A stretch of DNA of 44,675 nt, taken from NCBI GenBank assembly GCA_028279895.1, contig JANQMY010000294.1, positions 1 through 44,675 of the forward strand, given 5' to 3'. Each line of letters opens with the position of its first letter. Position 1 is the stretch's first letter. The position numbers were made by a program, and so were the translations under genes. This DNA is from Alphaproteobacteria bacterium (GTDB taxonomy: Bacteria; Pseudomonadota; Alphaproteobacteria; JANQMY01). Positions 1 to 7,188 of the stretch are shown piece by piece. The notes under the pieces were generated by a model, which was not told where the DNA came from, did no database searches, and saw only the letters and a program-made list of their open reading frames with translations.

Positions 1-431
1 CAGGGGATGCGCAGATGATGCAGCTCTTGGGCATCCCCTGACAGGCCGCGCTCATTGAACATTGTGCCCAAAACACCCTTAGCAAAGCCCTCAGGGTCCG
101 CATCGAATACGGCCAAATTCTGATCCGGGTCTCCAAACTCACCCGCCGCCACTCTGGCCCTCAACGCCTGGCGTCCCTCACGCCTTTTTTGGCTTTGAAG
201 AATGGTATCGCGGAACAAGCCCCTTCGGAGACGGGAGTCCGCTCTCTGGCTGGCGAACTGCGCAGCACCTCCCAATACCTCACCGAAGGTTTTGGGTTTG
301 GTGTCAAAGCCCGAATTCGCCAATAGGCCGATGGAAAGATCCATCAGCGGCTTGTTGATGTTTCCCAGGAGCCCTCTGCTCTGCTGGCCTTGCTCGTTAT
401 TGCCGAGAAGATTAGCCAGAAGCCCAACCAT
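1..431 (-). CDS. Internal virion-type protein, 3' end cut by the window edge
   Basis: An ATG overlaps the stop of the upstream 336-aa gene (TGATG), and the frame stays open for 143 codons to position 1. The protein starts MVGLLANLLGNN and contains NKPLMDLSIGLLANSG, closely resembling part of the 132-aa protein at 1434-1832 (NNPLTQMSLQLLANSQ), so the two are paralogues. Its place between S74-type and internal proteins suggests a virion or DNA-ejection component. If the genome is circular, the gene would continue at position 44675 on the minus strand, but the exact end-to-end join puts the frames out of register. No known domain recognised. Confidence 0.75.
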   Translation of the reverse strand, partial: MVGLLANLLGNNEQGQQSRGLLGNINKPLMDLSIGLLANSGFDTKPKTFGEVLGGAAQFASQRADSRLRRGLFRDTILQSQKRREGRQALRARVAAGEFGDPDQNLAVFDADPEGFAKGVLGTMFNERGLSGDAQELHHLRIP

Positions 432-1441
432 CAAGCGTCCCTGAAATTCCGGTTACGCGGTGGAGCGATCAAAGGTTTCTGCCCTTCGGTATCCGGGGGC
501 GGACGGCGCCTCGGTGGTAAAGGAGGCAGGGCCGGAGATATCAGCGGCTTCTCATTTCCCTGTGCCGGTTGAACACCGCCCGGACTGTTCATGTTCTTAA
601 AGCGGTCGGCCTGCGCCGCCTCCACCAGTTTCTCGAACTCAAGCTTGGTCAAGGTAAGCTGCGCCTCCGGGGCAAAGTCGATCCCCGTTTCAAATATGCG
701 CTCAAAGGCCCTCCTGGATGCCTCCTGTGCCAAGACCTCCACTTCGGTCCCGGTGAGCCCCGGCAGGCCGCGCCGGTCGATTTCGTCGGCAAACATCCTC
801 CCCAAACCACTAATCGCCGCACGGTTTGACAGGCGGGGATTGTTCAGAACATCCAAGACATTTGCATCGTTCAAACGCGGGCCACCCAAGGCGTCACTCA
901 CTTTGCTCTGCGCACCCCGAATCCGCTCCAAGAGCGCGTCCATGATGCTCGGCGCCTGGGCTTCCGCTTCCGAGATATTTGACGACAGGAGTCCCGGCGC
1001 GGTAGGCGCGGCCTGGGGCACGAAATCAGGCTGGCCGAATTGAATATCACCCCGGGGAGGATTGGGGTTTAGGCGGGGACCGAATAAAACATCGCCTATG
1101 CCGCTCTGCCCGGCTGCCTGGCGGATCAAATCCGCCATGGATTGGCTGCGTTGTAAGTCCGCGATGACGGGGTCGGGTTGCTGTAGGGGGACTAGTGACG
1201 CCATTCTAAGCGCTCCTGCATTGGCTTCTCTTTCCTTAGGCGGGGATGAACGCGGGACAATCATACCCGGATCGACTGTCGGATCGTGAAATGGGACTCT
1301 AAAAGGGTCGAAGATCCCCGGGTCGGGTTTGGTGGGGATATTCTCCCCCAACCTTTTCTTTGGTTGGTTTCTTGCCGGGCCGACCTTGCGCCGTCTTTGT
1401 CTTTTACGTAACTCCGGGTCTATGAGCGGCTTTTCAGTCAC
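431..1441 (-). CDS. Low-complexity virion-associated protein, 336 aa
   Basis: The protein is rich in Pro, Arg and Gln, with a short motif EKPLI/QKPLI-x-P present three times: once at the N terminus and twice near the C terminus, around a proline/arginine stretch (LPPLPPRRRPPP). The middle is predicted helical and alanine rich. I recognise no family. It overlaps its neighbours by a few bases on both sides, as expected for a translationally coupled late gene. It sits in the internal/ejection protein cluster of a short-tailed phage, which is the only hint of role. It could be an injected or tail-internal protein; this is inference from position. Confidence 0.75.
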   Translation of the reverse strand: MTEKPLIDPELRKRQRRRKVGPARNQPKKRLGENIPTKPDPGIFDPFRVPFHDPTVDPGMIVPRSSPPKEREANAGALRMASLVPLQQPDPVIADLQRSQSMADLIRQAAGQSGIGDVLFGPRLNPNPPRGDIQFGQPDFVPQAAPTAPGLLSSNISEAEAQAPSIMDALLERIRGAQSKVSDALGGPRLNDANVLDVLNNPRLSNRAAISGLGRMFADEIDRRGLPGLTGTEVEVLAQEASRRAFERIFETGIDFAPEAQLTLTKLEFEKLVEAAQADRFKNMNSPGGVQPAQGNEKPLISPALPPLPPRRRPPPDTEGQKPLIAPPRNRNFRDA

Positions 1442-1832
1442 GCCGCAACGCTTCTAGCAGGGCCAACAACTCGTCTTCTCTCTGCGCCGATCTCAACCCC
1501 AGGGCAGCCTGGCCCAATAGTTCCCCCGTGCTGACAGGCGTCGTAGAGGGCTGCGAATTCGCCAGTAGTTGGAGGCTCATTTGCGTCAAGGGGTTGTTCA
1601 AGCGGTCGCCCAGCGTGCTGAGAATGCCGGGCATGGCGTTTGCCGGTATCCCGGCGGGTTGCGCCTTCGGCAAGGGCGGTGGTGTCGGTGGGGCTACGGC
1701 TTGTGGTCTTTGATTGGCTTGTCCAAAAGCGATCTTCTCAAAGGGCAGTTTATTTTTCTCCTGCCCCAACAACCCTCCTAAGAGGCCGCCAAGACCCCCG
1801 CCTTCAAACAACCCCCCTAACAATCCTGGCAT
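1434..1832 (-). CDS. Small glycine-rich virion-type protein, paralogue of the gene at 1-431
   Basis: The N terminus is a Gly/Leu repeat (MPGLLGGLFEGGGLGGLL), likely membrane-active or flexible, followed by a proline-rich linker and a helical C-terminal half. Residues around NPLTQMSLQLLANSQ and TGELLGQAAL match the N-terminal region of the protein at 1-431 (NKPLMDLSIGLLANSG, TFGEVLGGAA). It overlaps the stop of the S74 gene upstream by 16 nt. Function unknown; internal virion or ejection protein by context. A glycine-rich hydrophobic head would fit membrane insertion during DNA entry, but this is inference. Confidence 0.75.
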   Translation of the reverse strand: MPGLLGGLFEGGGLGGLLGGLLGQEKNKLPFEKIAFGQANQRPQAVAPPTPPPLPKAQPAGIPANAMPGILSTLGDRLNNPLTQMSLQLLANSQPSTTPVSTGELLGQAALGLRSAQREDELLALLEALRRD

Positions 1833-2905
1833 AGGGATTCCAGTTTCGCTTCAAGAACTTGGTTTTTCTCGGTAAGCTCCTGCACCGCTTTCATCAGTAC
1901 GCCGACAGCATCCACCGTCATGACATACTTTCCATTGCCGATGCCGAGTTTTTCTTTCAGGTCCTCCGCCATCGGCCCCAGATGCTTCTCTCCTTCACCC
2001 AGATAGGTGTACCTGCTTAGATCAAGCTCAGAGATCACACTCAGAACATCCGGCGCTGGTTCAAAATTCTCCTTTAACGTCCGGCTAGACATGAAGATAG
2101 ACCCCAACAGCCCGATACCGCCCAAGATACTCCCCGCCTTATTCGAATGGAGCGGTTGAGAGGTGGTGGTGCCCAAGAGCGCACTCGCGGGAACCGTCCC
2201 CTGCGCCGCCGCCACAAGTCTCTCGAATTTCGAAACATCCCCCTGGCGCTCCCGCTCGGCCTGCGCCTGTCTCTGCGCGCCAAAGCCGGAGAGCGCGCCT
2301 GGCGCTGCGAGAGCGAGTTCCGGCAAGGCCCCCGCCGCCGTCAACTGCCGTCCGCGCTCCGTATTCGACAGACCCGCTAGGGTATTTGCTGCTGCGAGCT
2401 GATTACTGCGTTCCCCGGCGAACTGCCTTGCGAAGGCATCCGACGCCGCTTGACCGATGGCCGTCCTTGCCAGCCCCGAATTCAACGTGCCCCCGGCACC
2501 GAACCGGGACAGCACATTCGCATTGGCCCTGCGCGTGGCCTCGTCCACCGCCGCGTTAAACCCCGGCGATCCAAAGAGAAAGTCCCCTGACGCCGTTCCC
2601 CTCAGAGTGTCCAGGGCTGTTTCGTCTATGGTGTCATCCAGAGACTGTCCTTGGGCAGCGCGTAAAAATGTATTCTCAGCCGTGGGGAAGAACCCGCCTT
2701 CACCCAAGGCTCTCGCGGCACCCAAGTCAATCCCCTGGGTTTGGAGCGGATCGAAGGGCTGGATAAGATCTTTTCTAACCGCATGGGAAAGCTGCGACAG
2801 CGCATCGCTGCCAATGCCGAATTGCCTTCGGACAAAAGGCTCTATGGTCGGCGGGATGTTGGTGGTTTGCGTGACGGTCTGTGACCTCTGGCTGCCCTTA
2901 CCCAT
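1817..2905 (-). CDS. Virion protein with C-terminal Peptidase_S74 intramolecular chaperone domain
   Basis: Residues 1-240 are alanine/glutamine-rich and helical, with a GGTLNSGLARTA segment of the type seen in virion-associated proteins of short-tailed phages. Residues about 272-355 match the Peptidase_S74 (intramolecular chaperone auto-processing) domain: SSRTLKENF, then LSRYTYLGEGEKHLGPMAEDL, and a terminal AVQELTEKNQVLEAKLESL coiled coil. In this family a Ser-Lys dyad, here S273 or S274 with K278, performs self-cleavage after trimerisation. S74 domains normally follow tail spikes or fibres. Here the body has no obvious beta-helix, so an unusual client is likely. Start ATG with the GNAT-like gene overlapping upstream. 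Confidence 0.85.
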   Translation of the reverse strand: MGKGSQRSQTVTQTTNIPPTIEPFVRRQFGIGSDALSQLSHAVRKDLIQPFDPLQTQGIDLGAARALGEGGFFPTAENTFLRAAQGQSLDDTIDETALDTLRGTASGDFLFGSPGFNAAVDEATRRANANVLSRFGAGGTLNSGLARTAIGQAASDAFARQFAGERSNQLAAANTLAGLSNTERGRQLTAAGALPELALAAPGALSGFGAQRQAQAERERQGDVSKFERLVAAAQGTVPASALLGTTTSQPLHSNKAGSILGGIGLLGSIFMSSRTLKENFEPAPDVLSVISELDLSRYTYLGEGEKHLGPMAEDLKEKLGIGNGKYVMTVDAVGVLMKAVQELTEKNQVLEAKLESLCQDC

Positions 2906-3392
2906 CGGGCGCTTCCATAATGTATGCCTTGACCTTCCAGCCGCGTTTCTTCAGCTTTTTCATCATGCCCGCTCTGGAACTTGACTCAATGCAATCATAT
3001 CCTAGTTTTTCTTTGTACTGAATGAGAACTTTCTCCAATTGATCGACCCATTGATCGAAGCCGCCCCCCGCCAGGAAATTTAGAAACAAGACCTTGTTTG
3101 CGGGGTTTTTCTGCAGTTCATAACCCAATACCCCGACAATCTCGTCACCCTTGACAATGACCATGAGCGCCTGCTGCCCCAGAAGTAGCGACGAATAGAT
3201 ATCGTCGATTTCTACCCGGTCCCCTTGAGCATGCTTTAGCGCCTGCTGGACCATGGGCTCCACTTCCGGCCAGACATAGGGAACCTGCTCTCGGTCTACC
3301 CTACGTACTGATAATTGCGTTGTCTCTGTATCTGAGCCAGTTGGTTCCGTCGCTGTAGGCTGGGGTTTTTCCGCCAACATCGTCTGTGACAA
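2898..3392 (-). CDS. GNAT-like virion-cluster protein (TTG start)
   Basis: The 164-aa protein has an acyltransferase-like layout: VRRVDREQVPYVWPEVEPMVQQAL, then ALMVIVKGDEIVGVLGYEL (central beta strands), and a C-terminal GMMKKLKKRGWKVKAYIME. GNAT-like proteins occur in the tail or internal-protein region of short-tailed phages, and T7 gp13 is often assigned this fold. No clear acetyl-CoA loop (R/QxxGxG) is visible, so catalysis is doubtful. The track start is TTG, preceded by AAGGAGG at 8 nt, which makes the 92-nt overlap with the upstream gene believable. Likely a virion or assembly component. Confidence 0.75.
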   Translation of the reverse strand: MSQTMLAEKPQPTATEPTGSDTETTQLSVRRVDREQVPYVWPEVEPMVQQALKHAQGDRVEIDDIYSSLLLGQQALMVIVKGDEIVGVLGYELQKNPANKVLFLNFLAGGGFDQWVDQLEKVLIQYKEKLGYDCIESSSRAGMMKKLKKRGWKVKAYIMEAPDG

Positions 3393-3585
3393 AAATATGT
3401 CCTCCTTCGTAGTCAGAGGCGTTCGGGGCCGTCGCGACCGTGTATTTCGGGGGAAGCAGCGCCCCTGAGGTCATCTGACGGCTGCCGTCCAGCGTCACCG
3501 CTTGATTGGCTGCTTTTGCCAGCTCGCGCCGGTGCTCCGCTTCATTGGCATTCTGCTCTTTAACGACGGGAAACGGTTTTCTCAC
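3301..3585 (-). CDS. Small tail-region protein, 94 aa (GTG start)
   Basis: The frame is open further upstream, but a GTG overlaps the stop of the nozzle gene (GTGA) and gives the natural start VRKPFPVVKEQNANEAEHRR. The C-terminal half (GHIFVTDDVGGKTPAYSDGTNWLRY) is a short beta motif that also occurs at the ends of phage tail-fibre and structural proteins. The N-terminal half is helical (NEAEHRRELAKAANQAV). It lies between the nozzle protein and the GNAT-like protein and probably belongs to the virion. Exact role unknown. Confidence 0.7.
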   Translation of the reverse strand: MRKPFPVVKEQNANEAEHRRELAKAANQAVTLDGSRQMTSGALLPPKYTVATAPNASDYEGGHIFVTDDVGGKTPAYSDGTNWLRYRDNAIIST

Positions 3586-5048
3586 CGCCGCGCCCCCTGA
3601 ACAATATCCTCGCGGTCGTACTGTACGCCGATGGCTTCGGTCCAATCCCCGGATATGGTCGAACGAAACCGGTGATACCTTGCGTTCGTCCGGGGCCTGT
3701 ACTGGCCGGACACGTTCTTCGTTAAAGCACTCCCCACGGTAACCGCATCCGCTTGATCGTTCCGTGTAATGACCTGCGGGGAAACGCTCCCCCCATCCAC
3801 CAGGACCCGGAAACCGTTCACCTTCGACTTATGACCCTCGAAGAATTCCGTCTCCTGGGTGTCGATCTCCGCCGTCATGGGGCTCCCATCGAAGAACCCG
3901 TCCTTGAAGTCGGTTCCGAAGACGGCGAATTGCGGCGCGTCACCCTTCCATCGTTCGGAGTCAAAAGACACCGTGATGGTTTCCAGCGTTCCCTCAGAGT
4001 CAAGATCCTCTAGGGTGAATGCCGACCCCCCAGCCCGCCAGATCAACTCCACGTCAATCTCGATAAGAGACCATCTTTGAAGATTGTAGTCATAGACCAG
4101 GATCTTATTCGGTCTGCCGTCCGTGTTCCCCGCCCCCGGATACGCCCAATAGACCCGGCCCGCCTTCGGATCGACCACGGAGGAAATCCGAATCCTATTC
4201 GCCGCGTCCAAATCGTTCCGGGCAAACGTGTCTACTTTATTCGCGCCTATCGGGAGCGCTTGCGTTCCCCCTCCGAGAATCTGGTAAAATCCTTGTTCCG
4301 TCCACGTATAAATTCGATCCCCCCACTGGGCGACGGCCCCCGACGCCAGGGCTCCTACTTCCGGGAGGGTTCTGTCGAACTGAAACCATTCCGGCGAAGA
4401 TACTTGTGTCATCCGGTGAATGGCCGTCTCCGAAACGATGAGACCGAATTCCCCACCGATAACCCGTTGAATCCTCCCTCCTGTTTGGAGGTCCACGAAA
4501 TCCGCACCCGTCTCCTGGCTCACCGTGTAATCGGTTTCATCGTTGATCGCCGACCGCCTGACTCTGGAAGACTGGGCATCGTCCGTGGTGTCGAAGGTGT
4601 TCGCGAAGACCAAAAAGTCCCCCACCACACCCACATGCTTCGCCCGGAAGTCCGTGCTTAGGTTACTGAATGTTGCCGCGCCAAGCGTGACCTGCTGGGG
4701 GAAATCCGAGAAGTTCGTGGAGATGACCTTGTTCTTCCATTGAACCATCTCAATGATTTCTTCGGTGTCGGTGTTATACCCCCCTGCTATGGATCTGTCC
4801 GTCCAGGTGGTCCCTACTCTTTCATAGAGCTTGCTCGTATCCCCGGCGAACTGCCTGACGATGCCGTCGTTATCTCGTACCGTAATCGCACCCCGGGGGC
4901 GCGTGTCCAGGGCGGTGCTCTGGGCTGTAAAGGCTCCAATGGGCTTGTAACTGTTTAATCCCGGCAAAGCGTTCTTGACACTGACGAGCCCCGGACTGCC
5001 CAAAGGTGCCGTGTCCGGGAGCCATTCGCTAAACGGCAGGACCGTCAA
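3582..5048 (-). CDS. Tail nozzle / packaged-DNA stabilisation protein (P22 gp10-like)
   Basis: The 488-aa protein is almost entirely beta-rich with repeated blade-like segments (for example HVGVVGDFLVFANTF, IYTWTEQGFYQILGG, NKILVYDYNLQRWSLIE), as expected of the beta-propeller nozzle or stabilisation protein closing the portal channel in short-tailed phages. Length is close to P22 gp10 (472 aa). It lies directly downstream of the adaptor gene with a 4-nt overlap, the usual adaptor-nozzle order. The assignment rests on size, composition and order, not on a short diagnostic motif. Confidence 0.75.
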   Translation of the reverse strand: MTVLPFSEWLPDTAPLGSPGLVSVKNALPGLNSYKPIGAFTAQSTALDTRPRGAITVRDNDGIVRQFAGDTSKLYERVGTTWTDRSIAGGYNTDTEEIIEMVQWKNKVISTNFSDFPQQVTLGAATFSNLSTDFRAKHVGVVGDFLVFANTFDTTDDAQSSRVRRSAINDETDYTVSQETGADFVDLQTGGRIQRVIGGEFGLIVSETAIHRMTQVSSPEWFQFDRTLPEVGALASGAVAQWGDRIYTWTEQGFYQILGGGTQALPIGANKVDTFARNDLDAANRIRISSVVDPKAGRVYWAYPGAGNTDGRPNKILVYDYNLQRWSLIEIDVELIWRAGGSAFTLEDLDSEGTLETITVSFDSERWKGDAPQFAVFGTDFKDGFFDGSPMTAEIDTQETEFFEGHKSKVNGFRVLVDGGSVSPQVITRNDQADAVTVGSALTKNVSGQYRPRTNARYHRFRSTISGDWTEAIGVQYDREDIVQGARR

Positions 5049-5662
5049 GGGACGTACCCTGTTAATCTCGCCGCAGGAGCCTGGCCCCTTCTCTGCCTGC
5101 GGTCGGCCTTATGGAGGGACTCCTTTAGGCTCTCATACATGGTGTTCCACAGTTGGAGTCGGTCGTCGTCGAAAAACTCACTGGCGAAGGTCAACGCCCC
5201 GTATAGATAGAGGCCCGGCGCCCTGGCGAGAATTTCATTGGAGGTGTTCGAATCCGACAGCGCCGTGGGGAATTTGTAGTAGATGAGTTTCGCCGTGTAG
5301 GTCTGCTCCGGGGGCCGGTCCACTTCCAGTGTGTCGTTGATCGTAAAGTAACCTGGTTGACCCGACGTACTACGGTTGTAGAGGCTCATGGCCTCAGGAC
5401 TGGCATACTCCAATTGAGCCACGGGAGTCGTTTGAAGTTCAACTAAAATGACTTGTGAAAAATCGGTCGGGAGCGTGGTGTTTCTGCCGGATATGGAGAA
5501 TGAAGTATTCCTGACGATCAACTCACGAATCCGCACCTCGTCCTTGTGACGTTCCTCCGCAAGATCAATGAACGTATCGATATCGTCATCGTAGGTACTC
5601 GCGTCCTCTCTCAACCTTGACGCAATCGCGGTCTTGAGATTGGCGTAGCTATCCAGCGCCAT
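5045..5662 (-). CDS. Head-tail adaptor protein (SU10/T7 gp11-like)
   Basis: This 205-aa protein starts MALDSYANLKTAIASRLREDAS, followed by DTFIDLAEERHKDEVRIRELIVRN. It continues with a beta segment TTLPTDFSQVILVEL and a C-terminal helix. This matches the phage adaptor family of short-tailed phages (gp11/SU10 adaptor type), in which a helical bundle docks under the portal and extends into the nozzle. Position after the capsid and decoration genes and before the nozzle agrees. ATG start coupled to the upstream gene. Confidence 0.8.
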   Translation of the reverse strand: MALDSYANLKTAIASRLREDASTYDDDIDTFIDLAEERHKDEVRIRELIVRNTSFSISGRNTTLPTDFSQVILVELQTTPVAQLEYASPEAMSLYNRSTSGQPGYFTINDTLEVDRPPEQTYTAKLIYYKFPTALSDSNTSNEILARAPGLYLYGALTFASEFFDDDRLQLWNTMYESLKESLHKADRRQRRGQAPAARLTGYVP

Positions 5663-6024
5663 TACTTAAACGTCACCACCGTCGGCTTGGTTCTGAAGGC
5701 CCGAAACATGGGATCGTTCATAAGTATGTTCCATAGATGCTTGGCATAGTCGGACTTACCCACCATGAACACCCCCCAGGGGATCTGGTGGATTTTGCAA
5801 AACTCCTCCACAACGTTGTCGGGAAACTCCGCGACCTCGTGGAAGGTTTCCTGGGTTCCGTAAGACTTAGACGCAGAGTTATATTTTTCCGCGTTTTGCC
5901 TGATCAGCGGCTCCACATCCTGGACGGTTTCCGAGGTATACAGAGTTTCCCCATAATCCCCCGTATGTACCCAGTCGTACCTGACACGCCCGCCGATGTC
6001 CTCGGCATGAGCAAGTTTTTTCAT
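5662..6024 (-). CDS. Conserved structural-cluster protein, 120 aa
   Basis: Starts MKKLAHAEDIGGRVRYDWVHTGDY, and the second half is FPDNVVEEFCKIHQIPWGVFMVGKSDYAKHLWNILMNDPMFRAFRT. The family is not one I can name, but the sequence is soluble, mixed alpha/beta and lies between capsid-decoration genes and the adaptor. It may be a head-completion or assembly factor. Its stop and start overlap the neighbouring genes by 1 nt each. Confidence 0.75.
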   Translation of the reverse strand: MKKLAHAEDIGGRVRYDWVHTGDYGETLYTSETVQDVEPLIRQNAEKYNSASKSYGTQETFHEVAEFPDNVVEEFCKIHQIPWGVFMVGKSDYAKHLWNILMNDPMFRAFRTKPTVVTFK

Positions 6025-6296
6025 TAGTCCAACTCGGTAACGTGGAGGGTGCCGCTTGTAGTGGTGGCGCGGACGGCGCTAACTTTCTCACCGGGGTTGA
6101 CGGTCAACTCTATCGCTTCGTCCGCCGCGATGTAGGGATCGTCCGTATCTGCCGTGGGTGACGCCCCGATGGCAATATGCGCGGCGCTCGTGGTCGTCAC
6201 CAGCACCTTAAACACACCGCTCCCAATAGCGTTGGTGATGACTCCCGCCGTGTCCGTATACGCGACATTTTGATGCGTCCCGAATCGTACCGACAT
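6024..6296 (-). CDS. Small beta-rich head decoration-type protein, 90 aa
   Basis: The protein is Ala/Thr/Val-rich (MSVRFGTHQNVAYTDTAGVI, then VTTTSAAHIAIGASPTADTDDPYI), with the alternating hydrophobic pattern of beta strands and a final EKVSAVRATTTSGTLHVTELD. Such domains are typical of head decoration or head-fibre base proteins near capsid genes. No enzymatic motif. Coupled to both neighbours by 1-nt overlaps. Confidence 0.75.
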   Translation of the reverse strand: MSVRFGTHQNVAYTDTAGVITNAIGSGVFKVLVTTTSAAHIAIGASPTADTDDPYIAADEAIELTVNPGEKVSAVRATTTSGTLHVTELD

Positions 6297-6652
6297 TAGG
6301 TCGGCTCCACGATTGCCGTGATAAACGCTGGTATGGTGTTCGTGGAGGCCCCGTTGGTTTCAATCTCTATCGGGACATTGTTGTCACCTTCCGCCGAAGT
6401 TAAATCCAGCGTATCGATGTCGCCCGCCGCCGATCCTGATGCGGTAATCGTAATGGTTCCGACAGAGACCCCGTTAATTTTCACGGTCAACACTGCGTCC
6501 GCCGTGGCTATGGTGCCGTTCAATGCGGACTGGACTTTGAGCGCCCTGTACCTGAACGGTACGGGGATAAAGATCTGCCCCGCCGTTGACACGTCCGTAA
6601 TTGTCCCGTTTAGCGGCACCTGGTTGTTTGAAAGCTGTTCTGGATAAGCCAT
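6296..6652 (-). CDS. Beta-rich head protein, 118 aa
   Basis: The track starts at a TTG four residues upstream. The better start is the ATG of MAYPEQLSNNQVP, which has GGAG seven bases before it. The protein is beta-rich (FRYRALKVQSALNG, VLTVKINGVSVGTITIT, VPIEIETNG) and probably a virion surface or decoration subunit. It is the first gene after the UUCG terminator at 6663-6690, so read-through sets its dose relative to the capsid protein. Confidence 0.75.
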   Translation of the reverse strand: MAYPEQLSNNQVPLNGTITDVSTAGQIFIPVPFRYRALKVQSALNGTIATADAVLTVKINGVSVGTITITASGSAAGDIDTLDLTSAEGDNNVPIEIETNGASTNTIPAFITAIVEPT

Positions 6653-6662
6653 GTGTTTCTCC

Positions 6663-6690
6663 AAAAAAAAGGCGGCTCCGAAGAACCGCC
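6663..6690 (-). terminator. Rho-independent terminator with UUCG loop
   Basis: Read on the minus strand, GGCGGTTC-TTCG-GAGCCGCC forms an 8-bp stem (one G.U pair) with a UUCG tetraloop, followed by a run of eight T. It lies between the 154-aa head protein and the next minus gene, the classical place for a leaky terminator that gives high capsid and decoration expression. Confidence 0.9.
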
Positions 6691-6712
6691 TTAAATTGAT
6701 CTAACGGGTGGG

Positions 6713-7177
6713 TTACGAGACCGCCGCCGAGAACGGATCGGCTTCGACACCCGAAGACACGAGTGTGCCCGTCACGATGAACTTGCCCGATGCGGCATCA
6801 ATCAGCTTCAAATAGGAGCCGCTGATACCGCCTTTCGTGGTGCCGTTCATGGTGATGGTATCGTCCGACGCCCCAGCGGAAATCGACACGCCCGCGATGT
6901 CGGTAGACAAAGCCACGGCACCATTGATTACATCCGTCGCATTGGCGACTTGAACGATGTAATCATTCGACGTGACCGTGGTCCCGACCGCTATAGAATA
7001 AACGTTTCCGGTTCCGGTTGCCGCAGGGAGCGTTACGGTAATCCCCGCGGCCCGGTTAAGGACGCATAGGGCGCCAGCATGCGTGTCCGCATCCAGCGTT
7101 GCAGTCGCAGCCGTCAAACTAACCTGGCTGCCCTCACCCGCCATAAAGCGGCGTGCTTCGTGTGTGTAGAGTGGCAT
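6713..7177 (-). CDS. Capsid decoration-type protein, 154 aa
   Basis: Directly downstream of the major capsid gene (11 nt) and directly upstream of a terminator. It starts MPLYTHEARRFMAGEGSQVSL and is Ala/Thr/Gly-rich and beta-patterned (AGITVTLPAATGTGNVYSIAVG, DTITMNGTTKGGISGSYLKLIDA). Such proteins coat capsids or form head fibres. High copy number is suggested by the placement between capsid gene and terminator. No family named with certainty. Confidence 0.75.
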   Translation of the reverse strand: MPLYTHEARRFMAGEGSQVSLTAATATLDADTHAGALCVLNRAAGITVTLPAATGTGNVYSIAVGTTVTSNDYIVQVANATDVINGAVALSTDIAGVSISAGASDDTITMNGTTKGGISGSYLKLIDAASGKFIVTGTLVSSGVEADPFSAAVS

Positions 7178-7188
7178 GATTTATCTCC

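Noticed and set aside
4077-4661. Long plus-strand ORF of 194 aa
   Set aside because: Complete antisense shadow of the nozzle gene; Arg/Pro-rich translation typical of the wrong frame.
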